Shown: positions 31,111 to 43,631, counted from the stretch's first letter. The stretch: DNA of 64,000 nucleotides from Eutreptiella sp. 'Long Island Sound 2002' (GCA_964036045.1 OZ038385.1:60607919-60671918), one strand, 5' to 3'. The notes: generated by a model not told the origin, from the letters alone. Made by a program: numbers and translations.

Positions 31111-34100
31111 CCGTGCGACTGCCGTGGGGCTGGGCCCCAGAAGCCGAGTGGGGCAGGGCCCCGTGCGATCACCGAGGGGCTGGGCCCCAGAAGCCGAGTG
31201 GGGCAGGGCCCCGTGCGACCGCCGTGGGGCTGGGCCCCGGAATTCGAGTGGGGCAGGGCCCCGTGCGACCGCCGTGGGGCTGGGCCCCAGAAGCCGAGTG
31301 GGGCAGGGCCCCGTGCGACCGCCGAGGGGCTGGGCCCCAGAAGCCGAGTGGGGCAGGGCCCCGTGCGAACGCCGAGGGGCTGGGCCCCAGAAGCCGAGTG
31401 GGGCAAGGCCCCGTGCGACCGCCGTGGGGCTGGGCCCCAGAAGCCGAGTGGGGCAGGGCCCCGTGCGACCGCCGAGGGGCTGGGCCCCAGAAGCCGAGTG
31501 GGGCAGGGCCCCGTGCGACCGCCGAGGGGCTGGGCCCCAGAAGCCGAGTGGGGCAGGGCCCCGTGTGACCGCCGTGGGGCTGGGCCCCAGAAGCCGAGTG
31601 GGGCAGGGCCCCGTGTGACCGCCGAGGGGCTTGGCCCCAGAAGCCGAGTGGGGCAGGGCCCCGTGCGACCGCCGTGGGGCTGGGCCCCAGAAGCCGAGTG
31701 GGGCAGGGCCCCGTGCGACCGCCGAGGGGCTGGGCCCCAGAAGCCGAGTGGGGCAGGGCCCCGTGCGACCGCCGAGGGGCTGGGCCCCAGAAGCCGAGTG
31801 GGGCAGGGCCCCGTGTGACCGCCGAGGGGCTGGGCCCCAGAAGCCGAGTGGGGCAGGGCCCCGTGCGACCGCCGTGGGGCTGGGCCCCAGAATCCGAGTG
31901 GGGCAGGGCCCCGTGCGACCGCCGAGGGGCTGGGCCCCAGAAGCCGAGTGGGGCAGGGCCCCGTGCGACCGCCGTGGGGCTGGGCCCCAGAATCCGAGTG
32001 GGGCAGGGCCCCGTGCGACCGCCGTGGGGCTGGGCCCCAGAAGCCGAGTGGGGCAGGGCCCCGTGTGACCGCCTTGGGGCTGGGCCCCAGAAGCCGTGTG
32101 GGGCAGGGCCCCGTGCGACCGCCGAGGGGCTGGGCCCCAGAAGCCGAGTGGGGCAGGGCCCCGTGCGACCGCCGAGGGGCTTGGCCCCAGAAGCCGAGTG
32201 GGGCAGGGCCCCGTGCGACCGCCGAGGGGCTGGGCCCCAGAAGCCGAGTGGGGCAGGGCCCCGTGCGACCGCCGAGGGGCTGGGCCCCAGAAGCCGAGTG
32301 GGGCAGGGCCCCGTGTGACCGCCGTGGGGCTGGGCCCCAGAAGCCGAGTGGGGCAGGGCCCCGTGCGACCGCCGAGGGGCTGGGCCCCAGAAGCCGAGTG
32401 GGGCAGGGCCCCGTGCGACCGCCGAGGGGCTTGGCCCCAGAAGCCGAGTGGGGCAGGGCCCCGTGCGACCGCCGAGGGGCTGGGCCCCAGAAGCCGAGTG
32501 GGGCAGGGCCCCGTGCGACCGCCGAGGGGCTGGGCCCCAGAAGCCGAGTGGGGCAGGGCCCCGTGTGACCGCCGTGGGGCTGGGCCCCAGAAGCCGAGTG
32601 GGGCAGGGCCCCGTGCGACCGCCGTGGGGCTGGGCCCCAGAAGCCGAGTGGGGCAGGGCCCCGTGCGACCGCCGTGGGGCTGGGCCCCAGAAGCCGAGTG
32701 GGGCAGGGCCCCGTGTGACCGCCGTGGGGCTGGGCCCTGAAGCCGAGTGGGGCAGGGCCCCGTGCGACCGCCGAGGGGCTGGGCCCCAGAAGCCGAGTGG
32801 GGCAGGGCCCCGTGCGACCGCCGAGGGGCTGGGCCCCAGAAGCCGAGTGGGGCAGGGCCCCGTGTGACCGCCGTGGGGCTGGGCCCCAGAAGCCGAGTGG
32901 GGCAGGGCCCCGTGTGACCGCCGAGGGGCTGGGCCCCAGAAGCCGAGTGGGGCAGGGCCCCGTGCGACCGCCGTGGGGCTGGGCCCCAGAATCCGAGTGG
33001 GGCAGGGCCCCGTGCGACCGCCTTGGGGCTGGGCCCCAGAAGCCGAGTGGGGCAGGGCCCCGTGCGACCGCCGTGGGGCTGGGCCCCAGAAGCCGAGTGG
33101 GGCAGGGCCCCGTGTGACCGCCTTGGGGCTGCGCCTCAGAAGCCGAGTGGGGCAGGGCCCCGTGCGACCGCCGAGGGGCTGGGCCCCAGAAGCCGAGTGG
33201 GGCAGGGCCCCGTGCGACCGCCGAGGGGCTTGGCCCCAGAAGCCGAGTGGGGCAGGGCCCCGTGCGACCGCCGTGGGGCTGGGCCCCAGAAGCCGAGTGG
33301 GGCAGGGCCCCGTGTGACCGCCTTGGGGCTGGGCCCCAGAATCCGAGTGGGGCAGGGCCCCGTGCGAACGCCGTGGGGCTGGGCCCCAGAAGCCGAGTGG
33401 GGCAGGGCCCCGTGCGACCGCCGAGGGGCTGGGCCCCAGAAGCCGAGTGGGGCAGGGCCCCGTGCGACCGCCGTGGGGCTGGGCCCCAGAATCCGAGTGG
33501 GGCAGGGCCCCGTGCGACCGCCTTGGGGCTGGGCCCCAGAAGCCGAGTGGGGCAGGGCCCCGTGCGACCGCCGTGGGGCTGGGCCCCAGAAGCCGAGTGG
33601 GGCAGGGCCCCGTGTGACCGCCTTGGGGCTGGGCCTCAGAAGCCGAGTGGGGCAGGGCCCCGTGCGACCGCCGAGGGGCTGGGCCCCAGAATCCGAGTGG
33701 GGCAGGGCCCCGTGCGACCGCCGTGGGGCTGGGCCCCAGAAGCCGAGTGGGGCAGGGCCCCGTGTGACCGCCTTGGGGCTGGGCCCCAGAAGCCGAGTGG
33801 GGCAGGGCCCCGTGTGACCGCCGAGGGGCTGGGCCCCAGAAGCCGAGTGGGGCAGGGCCCCGTGCGACCGCCGTGGGGCTGAGCCCCAGAAACCGAGTGG
33901 GGCAGGGCCCCGTGCGACCGCCGAGGGGCTGGGCCCCAGAAGCCGAGTGGGGCAGGGCCCCGTGCGACCGCCGAGGGGCTGGGCCCCAGAAGCCGAGTGG
34001 GGCAGGGCCCCGTGCGACCGCCGTGGGGCTGGGCCCCAGAAGCCGAGTGGGGCAGGGCCCCGTGCGACCGCCGAGGGGCTGGGCCCCAGAAGCCGAGTGG

Positions 34101-36394
34101 GGCAGGGCCCCGTGTGATCACCGAGGGGCTGGGCCCCAGAAGCCGAGTGGGGCAGGGCCCCGTGCAAGCGCCGTGGGGCTGGGCCCCAGAAGCCGAGTGG
34201 GGCAGGGCCCCGTGTGACCGCCGAGGGGCTTGGCCCCAGAAGCCGAGTGGGGCAGGGCCCCGTGCGACCGCCGTGGGGCTGGGCCCCAGAATCCGAGTGG
34301 GGCAGGGCCCCGTGCGACCGCCGTGGGGCTGGGCCCCAGAATCCGAGTGGGGCAGGGCCCCGTGCGACCGCCGAGGGGCTGGGCCCCAGAAGCCGAGTGG
34401 GGCAGGGCCCCGTGTGACCGCCGTGGGGCTGGGCCCCAGAATCCGAGTGGGGCAGGGCCCCGTGCGACCGCCGAGGGGCTGGGCCCCAGAAGCCGAGTGG
34501 GGCAGGGCCCCGTGTGACCGCCGTGGGGCTGGGCCCCAGAATCCGAGTGGGGCAGGGCCCCGTGCGACCGCCGAGGGGCTGGGCCCCAGAATCCGAGTGG
34601 GGCAGGGCCCCGTGCGACCGCCGAGGGGCTGGGCCCCAGAAGCCGAGTGGGGCAGGGCCCCGTGTGACCGCCGTGGGGCTGGGCCCCAGAAGCCGAGTGG
34701 GGCAGGGCCCCGTGTGACCGCCGTGGGGCTGGGCCCCAGAAGCCGAGTGGGGCAGGGCCCCGTGCGATCACCGTGGGGCTGGGCCCCAGAAGCCGAGTGG
34801 GGCAGGGCCCCGTGCGACCGCCGTGGGGCTGGGCCCCAGAAGCCGAGTGGGGCAGGGCCCCGTGCGATCACCGTCGGGCTGGGCCCCAGAAGCCGAGTGG
34901 GGCAGGGCCCCGTGTGACCGCCGAGGGGCTGGGCCCCAGAATCCGAGTGGGGCAGGGCCCCGTGCGACCGCCTTGGGGCTGGGCCTCAGAAGCCGAGTGG
35001 GGCAGGGCCCCGTGTGACCGCCTTGGGGCTGGGCCCCAGAAGCCGAGTGGGGCAGGGCCCCGTGCGACCGCCGTGGGGCTGGGCCCCAGAAGCCGAGTGG
35101 GGCAGGGCCCCGTGTGACCGCCGAGGGGCTGGGCCCCAGAAGCCGAGTGGGGCAGGGCCCCGTGCGACCGCCGAGGGGCTGGGCCCCAGAAGCCGAGTGG
35201 GGCAGGGCCCCGTGCGACCGCCGTGGGGCTGGGCCCCAGAAGCCGAGTGGGGCAGGGCCCCGTGCGACCGCCGAGGGGCTTGGCCCCAGAAGCCGAGTGG
35301 GGCAGGGCCCCGTGCGACCGCCGTGGGGCTGGGCCCCAGAAGCCGAGTGGGGCAGGGCCCCGTGTGACCGCCGTGGGGCTGGGCCCCAGAAGCCGAGTGG
35401 GGCAGGGCCCCGTGCGACCGCCGAGGGGCTGGGCCCCAGAATCCGAGTGGGGCAGGGCCCCGTGCGACCGCCGTGGGGCTGGGCCCCAGAAGCCGAGTGG
35501 GGCAGGGCCCCGTGTGACCGCCGTGGGGCTGGGCCCCAGAAGCCGAGTGGGGCAGGGCCCCGTGCGACCGCCGAGGGGCTGGGCCCCAGAATCCGAGTGG
35601 GGCAGGGCCCCGTGCGACCGCCGTGGGGCTGGGCCCCAGAAGCCGAGTGGGGCAGGGCCCCGTGTGACCGCCGTGGGGCTGGGCCCCAGAAGCCGAGTGG
35701 GGCAGGGCCCCGTGTGACCGCCGTGGGGCTGGGCCCCAGAAGCCGAGTGGGGCAGGGCCCCGTGCGACCGCCGAGGGGCTGGGCCCCAGAATCCGAGTGG
35801 GGCAGGGCCCCGTGCGACCGCCGTGGGGCTGGGCCCCAGAAGCCGAGTGGGGCAGGGCCCCGTGTGACCGCCGTGGGGCTGGGCCCCAGAAGCCGAGTGG
35901 GGCAGGGCCCCGTGCGACCGCCGAGGGGCTGGGCCCCAGAAGCCGAGTGGGGCAGGGCCCCGTGCGACCGCCGAGGGGCTGGGCCCCAGAATCCGAGTGG
36001 GGCAAGGCCCCGTGCGAACGCCGTGGGGCTGGGCCCCAGAAGCCGAGTGGGGCAGGGCCCCGTGTGACCGCCGTGGGGCTGGGCCCCAGAAGCCGAGTGG
36101 GGCAGGGCCCCGTGCGACCGCCGAGGGGCTGGGCCCCAGAGGCCGAGTGGGGCAGGGCCCCGTGTGACCGCCTTGGGGCTGGGCCCCAGAAGCCGAGAGG
36201 GGCAGGGCCCCGTGCGACCGCCGAGGGGCTGGGCCCCAGAAGCCGAGTGGGGCAGGGCCCCGTGCGACCGCCGAGGGGCTGGGCCCCAGAGGCCGAGTGG
36301 GGCAGGGCCCCGTGTGACCGCCTTGGGGCTGGGCCCCAGAAGCCGAGAGGGGCAGGGCCCCGTGCGACCGCCGAGAGGCTGGGCCCCAGAAGCA
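31111..36394 (+). repeat. 50-bp minisatellite, 105 full units plus a partial unit, within LINE-2
   Basis: Units start at CCGTG[C/T]GA every 50 bases from 31111; one unit near 32710-32759 is 49 bp, giving exactly 105 units to 36359 and a partial last one. Almost all variation is at a few sites: C/T in CGTG[C/T]GA, A/T or a T substitution in GCCG[A/T]GGGG, and G/T in AGAA[G/T]CCG. Each unit holds two short hairpins (GGGGC-TGG-GCCCC and GGGGC-AGG-GCCCC). All six frames are largely open because the unit lacks most stops, so ORFs here are not evidence of genes. Local 150-bp higher-order repeats are seen at about 35360-35860 and 36114-36393. Confidence 0.97.
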
Positions 36395-36921
36395 GTTCCA
36401 AGTGCGGTGCAGTGGTCCTCGGAGGCGGAGTGTGCTGTGACTACTCCGATGACTGCGCCGCTCCCGGGGGACCCAAATTTTTCTACCTAGACGGGTCCGT
36501 CGCATTTTTCAAGTCGGGAGAGTCCAACCCAACCCAACCCAACCCCCCCCCCCCCTCGGCCATTCCCCGCCCTCCTCAGCACTCACGCCCACGGCAACCA
36601 CAAAAACGCCATCCATCATCACAAACCCATCAGACCACAATCGTTTGGGCGCCTCCAAAGCGCGCCAAGACCACTCCCCCTCTCCCAGTCCCACGCTCCA
36701 AGGCACGCTACCGTCAAACACGCCTACCTCTCCCCTCTAGGCCCACCGCTACTAGGTGCCCAGGTCCGTCTGCCCCTGCCCCCCCCCACTCCAGCGCCTC
36801 CCGGGACATCCGATATTTTTTCCGCCCATCCAGCAACTTTGTGTCCCCTCCTCTCGACCCCTTCAGCCCTTTGCCCCTTCCCGAACCCCCACATCCACAC
36901 ACCCGCGCCCACAGCACGTGA
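36395..36921 (+). CDS. Possible Pro-rich ORF after the minisatellite
   Basis: The frame open through the last repeats continues with SSKCGAVVLGGGVCCDY, PKFFYLDGSVAFFKSGE, Pro/Ser/Arg-rich linker, APPKRAKTTPP and SRDIRYFFRPSSN, ending at TGA 36919. No start codon of its own outside the repeat. A C-run (36546-36556) makes the frame uncertain. Function unknown; may be fortuitous. Confidence 0.25.
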
Positions 36922-38015
36922 GTAGCGGACCCCAACAGCCCGCCCAGTGGGCGGGCAGTCGGGGGAGGGGGAGCGCCTGACCTCAGACGCCCCTCGCAAC
37001 AACAGCCCCAAGCCAGGTAGTGGGGAACCCGGACCGGACCGCCCCCCCCCAAGCACGCCGGTAGGAGCAAGGGACCGCGGCAGGACACGCGGAGCTGCAC
37101 GGACCACGTGGAAGGGCCCTACCAGCGCCCAGTGCCGGGACCGCGCGAGGTGCGCACGCCACACCATCCAGGGGGGGGGGGGGGCGGACGCCGCGGGAGC
37201 GCAAGCGCACACACACGCAAAGGGCACGCGGGGACTACGGGAAGGGCAATCGGACCGAGCTCGCGGAACGCACAGACCGCATGGAATGGCGTACCAGGGA
37301 GCGAGGGTAAGTGACACCCGGACGGAACGGTCCGCCACACGCAGCGCGGGACACGCGGGGTGGGGTGGGGGAAACGGGAGAGACACAACACCAGGTACCG
37401 GCCCGAGCCCCCCGAACCGGCCGCAAGCGCCGCGCACACACGGACGGGGCACTGCACCCGGCAAGGCAGTAGTGGCGCACTGCGCCACGCCCCAAGCCCT
37501 AGGCTAGGCAGCCTCCGCGCCAGCCCAAGGGGTTCCCACTGGCGACAAGCCAGTAGGACGGGCCCCGCGGCGCCGGCGCCCCGGGCGACCACGCATTAGG
37601 GGGGCGACGCGGTGGGTAAGCGCCCACAGCCACGGCTGCGAATTGATGCACTGACCGGGGAGTGGCGAAACGGGGAAGCCGGGGAGGGACCAGGCTCCAA
37701 GCCCTGTGAACCCTGGGGAGTCCGCCACCAGGCAGGAGGTGCGTCTTGGAGGGCCCCCCACTAGGACCCGGTGGGGAGGATATCACCTGGCCCGACCAGG
37801 TGGCCACCCGGGCCCGAAAGGCGTCCAGTACCCGCAAAATCAAAACTCAAGCCTCAATTCTTCCTGAACCCCCCCCCTCCCCCACAGGGTAAATCAGCAT
37901 TCATCTAACCTTAGCATCAGAGCAACCGTGTACACATCATAATATGTTGTTGTAAATACTTTCGTTGGGGGACGTCAGCCCGAGAACAAGTTGATGCGGT
38001 TAAGAACATTCGAAT
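36922..38015 (+). other. LINE-2 3' region, no supported gene
   Basis: GC-rich with G/C runs up to 37840, then an AT-richer stretch (37840-38015). Short ORFs only, on both strands, none with a recognisable motif. The element ends ...CATTCGAAT just before the target duplication. Confidence 0.6.
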
Positions 38016-38031
38016 AACCGGACACAGCGAC
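38016..38031. repeat. Right target-site duplication of LINE-2 (16 bp)
   Basis: Identical to 22954-22969; LINE-B homology resumes directly after it (GAGACATGCACCGAGCC). Confidence 0.95.
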
Positions 38032-39820
38032 GAGACATGCACCGAGCCCCGCTCACCATTCGGGAACTCCATTAGGTGTTGTACAAGCTACAACCGGGAA
38101 AAACCCCGGGGACGGACGGACTCCCGGCAGAGCTCTACCGTAGGCTCCCGCTGAACCTGAAGAGGCACTTGGCCACGCGCCATTGGGATATCGCCATCGG
38201 GAAAACTGACGTACCACCCGACTGGGCAAACCTAGTACACCCGCTATATAAGAAAGGCGACTGGGCAAACCCCGACAACTGGAGACCCATCGTATGCGCC
38301 ACCACGGAAGCCAAACTCATATGGATGCTCATCCTCTAGCGGGTGGCCCCGGCACTGTACCGGGCTATACCGCCCACAACCTGGGGGGCCATACCGGGTA
38401 GGTCGCCATTGGAGGCCATATTTATGCAAGACGCCGTGGTGGACATGGACCCGATCAGCCTGTCATCAAATCCCTGGATGTCAAAGGGGCCTTCCCGAAC
38501 ACCCCGCACCGCCTCCTACGGCCGGTGTGGGAGCACATGGGACTCCCCTTCCAGGGCTTCCTGCAAGCGTACCTCGCCCCCCGCATGTACGCAATAAAAA
38601 CCGACGTGGGCACCACCCCATGGTTCCACCCCGCCAGTGGGGTCCCGCAAGGGGGTGCGGAGGGCCCATTCCCCTTCCTACTCGTCACCCTCCCGCTGGC
38701 GTTTTACATCCGACGCACATACCCGGACGTGGCACCATACCCCCTACGGACCACGCTCCTGGCATTTGCGGACGACATGGCGGTGGTGACCGCCACCGCA
38801 CGTCAACCCCTGTCGACCACCCCAGACCCCACCAGGGCCACCAGAGTCCTCCACGTCGTCACCACCTATCTGGAGGGCGGCCAGCTGCTGGTACACAACG
38901 TCAAATCTGCCACCATGGTGCACAATGCACCGCCGCCGCCCCTCCACCCCGGGGACCCGCCCATGAACCCAGTAAGCACGGCCACCTACCTGGGGGTCCA
39001 ACAAGCGGCCACCGCAGGCGGGGTCACCCTACCACCAAACCTGATACGGCAGCTTACACGGACACTGGTCATAGCACGCATCACGGCACTCTCCACCCAG
39101 GCCCTGGCGTACTTCCTACAAGCCGTGCTCAACGCCGCTGTGGGATTCCAGGCCTTGCAAGTAACGCACCCCCAACACATGCTGCAAGCGGCCGCTACCA
39201 CAGTGCAACGAGCGTGGACCATCCACGGCCACCGGCCCACATCGCTACCTGCAACGGTACGCGCGGCATCGCCACCGTACTACGGAGACAACACCAATCA
39301 CCTCGTCAACAACACGTACACAGCTCACACTGCGGCCCACCTGCATCGTCTCATGCACAATCATGAGCCAGAGGTACGAGAGGTCTTCACGCCGATGCTG
39401 CGAGAGGCCCAGTACCATTGCAACACCTGCCCCCAATACATACTTCACCAGCGGGGCCTCGCCACCAAGGTGGGGACCCGCGTATGGAACCACCTACACC
39501 TCCTGCTACCCCACCACCAGCACGTCATTCAAACGAACCATCAGTGCAGGGAGACTGGCCCTCTGGCGGTCCTACACACCAATGTGGGGGGAGGGACAAC
39601 GGGAAGCACCACCACTCTGGACCTGGTGGGCACCACCCTCGACCTCGTACGGGTCACCCTAAGCCAGATGCGATCCCTCCAACGGGTGGGCACACACCAC
39701 GTCCCATTCCTACAACACCCAGAGTGGCCCAACAAATCACTCCTGGAGAACCACATGCGCAGTGCGGCCACCCAAACCGGGCACCTCCAACCGACAGATG
39801 GGGGAGTACGTGAAGCGTAA
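38032..39820 (+). pseudogene. LINE-B reverse transcriptase domain (decayed)
   Basis: Aligns with copy A 792-2580. Breaks: TAG at about 38073 (GAG in A), TAG at about 38337 (AAA in A), a frameshift near 38462 in the motif A region, and TAA at 39818 (TAC in A). Readable motifs: KLQPGKTPGTDGLPAELYRR, YKKGDW, SLDVKGAFP (in another frame), GVPQGGAEGPFPFL and LAFADDMAVV. The catalytic FADD is intact but the ORF is not. It lies between LINE-2 and the gypsy element. Confidence 0.85.
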
Positions 39821-41275
39821 TACCTGTTTTGGAACACGCACAAACTGCCACTGCCACCGAGCCCACCGCGAGGGAACCAGGCCAACCACCGGCCACCGGA
39901 GCAAGTGGAATATGTACCTGGTGCCACGGTGCCAGCAGAACTCCCCCTAGCGCCCAACGGGCTCAAAGCCACATTGCGGCCGGGCAGAGCAAGGGGCAAC
40001 TTGTGGATGCTACCGCCACCCACGGCGCGCCCCTTCTGTCCGCTGCCACTGTCGCAAGACAAGCTGACGGGCACCCCCACCACTGGCTGGAGATGTGCAC
40101 CCCAAGCGCTGGCCACCCGGTGGCCCCTCCTCCAGTTACTGGCGCGCTACCACCCCATGCCAACGGCCGACGCTACCCCGGAACAACACCGGTGGCTACA
40201 CACGCACTTCGAACGGGCCGCGGAGAGGGACACGGCCACAGTGGCGTTGGACCCCAGCGCCCAGGCGGAATGGAGGTTCCACCGGGGAACGTGGGACACG
40301 CAACACCCGGCCATCAACTTCCCGGTGCTGGCCAAACAACGCAGCGCCACGCCGGAGGCCCCCGCCTACCCAGTCAAACACCGATGCTCCCAAGTACAGG
40401 ACTGGCAGACGGTCGAGTGGACCACATTCCACCCGCAGACAGTGTACCTGCTCCAGTATGTGTACGGCTATCTGACACAGGGCCACAAGGGGAACAACGA
40501 CTATGTCCGCATGAACCCGGCGGCAACCAAGATCATCAGCCAGGGGGTGGGTGTGTATGTTACCCGGAGACTCCAACGGGACGCCAACACACCGTGGGCC
40601 ACCATGCAACGGGGAGCACACATCCATGCTTACCAACCAACGATGCCATGCCGCCTGCCGCACCCGGACGACCACAACACCGTCATTTTCGCGGATGCCT
40701 CCGGCACTACAAGCCTCACCCCAGCGGCCGGGGGGGCAGCTTTGGAGTTGAAAGCAGACACGACAGGCCGACTGCACCAACACCACCCCACAGAGGCTAC
40801 CATCTTCGGGGCCTCCTCTCACGGGGAACTGAGGACACTGCCGATCGTCGTGGACGCCGTCAATGACACCCATCAGGAACCGCGTGAACACACGCACCAT
40901 GTGTGGGTAGTGGTAGGCGCAGCGGTGGACTTCCAAATCGTCCGCAGACTGGCACGACAGCCCCTGCACAAGGCGACTGACTCTAGCCTGGGCACTCAGG
41001 CCCTACACCTCTGGACTGCCTTGCGGCACCTCCCCAAGCACGTCGTCTTACATCTCATCGAACAAGAGTCTCATCGGTATAGCCTGGGCAACAGACACAT
41101 AGATTTACACGCCCACAACCAGCTTGCCGAACATATGCCGGACGGCGAGGACCCGCCGCTACAAGACCACATGCACACACACCTCCAGCACCTGCCGCCA
41201 GTCCCACGCCCCGGGGAACCACCAGCCTGGGTGCCAGACGATGGAATCTATAACGACACGGGGCGGGCATACCAC
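39821..41275 (+). pseudogene. LINE-B connection and RNase H domain
   Basis: Readable from 39905 with VPAELPLAPNGLKATL, LWMLPPPTARPFCPLPL and WQTVEWTTFHPQTVYLLQYV, then RNase H: VIFADASGTTSL, GASSHGELRTL, VWVVVGAAVDFQIV (Gly replaces the Asp of copy A) and GNRHIDLHAHNQLAEHM. It stops where the gypsy element enters after CATACCAC at 41275; the remaining C-terminus is at 54456. Loss of the RNase H Asp is a further inactivating change. Confidence 0.85.
41271..41275. repeat. Left target-site duplication of gypsy element (ACCAC)
   Basis: ACCAC recurs at 54451-54455; copy A has it once within CATACCACTACCC near 4029. Confidence 0.9.
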
Positions 41276-43631
41276 TAAAGAAGGTCCCTACCAGGACCGG
41301 CCCCCGCTGTGCCCCTTCCGCCTGTAACCCCTGCCGATTTGCTCCTGATCAACGATTGCATTGCTCAAAATCCAAGGTTCGAAATCCAAAAATATAGAAA
41401 ATAAAATCCTCCTTCAACCCTGAATGGCAACCAGATCCCACAAATACAGCAATAACCCAATTCACAATCCAAATCAGGCGGCGGGCTTCCGTTCAGCACA
41501 CCGGTCGTCTCACGGTGGCGGGCATGTACAAGAATTGCACCAAAGAAGAAAGCCCTGAAATTGGCATATGAACACAAATAAAACAAAGTTGGGGAAAGAT
41601 GGAAACTTATACAATCACAGCCATAGACCCCTCTTTCCCTGGACTCAAGACCTTCCCTTGACTCACCAACATAATGCCCTGAACCCAGTCCAATAAGATG
41701 GTTAAATGCCACATGTCAAAAGTCATCACATAAACCCCAAAAATGTGTTCACTCCCAACCCTCTAAATCCTAGCCCAATAAGGGAGGTGGCGTATCATGG
41801 CCTAGAGTGACACTCAGGACCATGCCCTACCCTGACATAACCTTGGTTGGACTTGGGGTCGAATGGGCTTGGAGATATGCCCCATGAGTTTGAACTCATA
41901 ACATGCCAAAAAACTGCCAATTCACACCATATTCGCCATATATCAAATATATGCTCAAAATTGAAGTTACCACTTATCCGAAGGCTCCAAGCATGCATGG
42001 AATCGAAGTCTACTATTCATGGAGGATAGGAACCAAAGGCCAATGCCCATGTACATCCCCATCTTACCCTCCAAACCCCTTCAGATATGGGCGCCACGCA
42101 CTGCCCAAGTCAGCCCATGATCTTGAGACCAATTCTTGTGATCCTTCGTGCGCCAAGCCAAATGGAGTACGCGATCCGGCATATGGTGGTGTTCAAATCC
42201 AAAGCATATGCCAACATATGAACAACATACCATGGTTCGACTCTCCATAGGCTTCTTGCTGTTTGCCGACCAGGTAAGTACACAAAACGCAAAAATGAGC
42301 AAAAATTGAGGTCAAAAACATGAAAATATGACCAAATACAAAGTTGTCATGATAGTATATCTCTATGCTCACCCATGATATCCGCTCATGATTCAATACA
42401 CAAATGATTGGAACCATTTGCGAACAATTCCCCCACTTGGATCCCCAATCGGGCACATGGAGATACTCTCGCCACTAATATCTACATGCCCCATGAAAAT
42501 GGGAGTGCACCCATGGATCTCTTTGTCAAACATACCATGAGCAATACATACGCGGTAGACTTGGTCTAGCGCTTTGAATTCCACAATTGGGACATGGGCA
42601 AAGCCCTTGTCACGTATGGCTCCCCATCTCTTCGGCCACACGAAGATATATAACATGGGCGTGAGCATATCAAACATATACCATGCATACAACACATACC
42701 CTCAAAATATGGCTCCCACCATGATATGCCATGTCCCTCCATTGACATAACTTCACGTTAAAAATACGTAGGAACCCAAGGAAAGTTGCTATGCAACCCC
42801 AACACTCATGCGGTACACTCTAAAGTCACAATAAAATGTTCGGTTGCACGGTCCAAGAGTTATATATCACTTTATACCCTCTTGACCATTATCCCTTGCT
42901 ATATCGGGCATGTGTACACACCAAAGGCGTTTGATGCTTCCTAAATTAAGTTGAGACCAAGGCGTTTGCAACCCAACCTTCCTTATTCTCTTTCCTCACA
43001 CTCGCGCGTAGATATGGTCCTTCAAAGTGGTCCCACGATTCACTTTTGTTTCCCTTATATCTCCAAGTCAAATGGGTGGCAAGCATAAGGGAAACCTGAT
43101 TCGGGCATAGGGAAAGGAGTATGACCACTCGAAGAAGTCCAAATCAAGTGCGGCGATGTCGAAGTCGAAAATCCGATTTCGACATCGCGAAAAATTCAGA
43201 ATAAAATTTCGAGTGCTTATTTAGAAAATTGCGGAAGCAACGAACCCTTTGCTGATGAAATCTGACCCTTCAACGGAGTATCCGCCAAAATATCTGGAAA
43301 TAACAGTTAACCAATCGGTTAACGCAAAATCACGAGCCAACTGACGGTCGCCGATACATTGACCATCAGAACGAAAGGCTGAAAAATTACGGAAACATTA
43401 TGATAATAAAACCCTGTTGATTCCTGATATTCCGATATATAAATCTCCGCTGGCGGCGCCTCGGTACTGAATATGGCCGCTCATAGCCGGAATGGCCAAA
43501 CCCATCACACTATCACATCGGGTTAGGTCAGGTGGATGGGAGAGTATGATATCAGCCAATGGCGGCTTGCCGGCACATAGATACACACCCCAAGTGACCC
43601 CAAGATGGCCACGGGGGTCCGAACCGGCTTC
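41276..43631 (-). repeat. 3' LTR of gypsy element (2,356 bp)
   Basis: Begins TAAAGAAGG and ends CCGGCTTC on the + strand; matches 52094-54450 almost completely. ORFs inside are short and without motifs. A 2.36-kb LTR is long for this superfamily. Confidence 0.95.
43434..43445 (-). promoter_or_regulatory. TATA-like element in 3' LTR
   Basis: Minus-strand GATTTATATATC about 190 bp from the LTR's upstream edge; the same sequence is at 54253-54264 in the 5' LTR. Position fits the start of U3-driven transcription, by inference. Confidence 0.4.

Larger units (their letters stand above)
22970..38015 (+). mobile_element. LINE-2: 15.0-kb non-LTR retrotransposon with AlkB domain and internal minisatellite
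   Basis: Bounded by a perfect 16-bp target duplication. Coding order: unknown ORF1, AlkB dioxygenase, Cys-rich part, APE, RT, RNase H, C-terminal Cys cluster, then a 5.3-kb minisatellite and about 1.6 kb of 3' sequence. There is no LTR, no poly(A) and no obvious tail repeat at 38015. Its first ORF is open at the left edge with no start codon, so 5' truncation is likely. Unrelated in sequence to LINE-A/B. RT and AlkB are broken, so this copy is inactive. Confidence 0.9.

Noticed and set aside
31111-36394. CRISPR-like regular array
   Set aside because: Units are contiguous with no unique spacers, and the context is a eukaryotic LINE.
31014-36505. Many long ORFs on both strands across the minisatellite (up to 545 codons)
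   Set aside because: The 50-bp unit has almost no stop codons in any frame, and 50 is not a multiple of 3, so long ORFs arise automatically in all frames.
41795-43586. Short ORFs inside the gypsy LTR
   Set aside because: Repeated in both LTRs, no motifs, no conserved coding signal.
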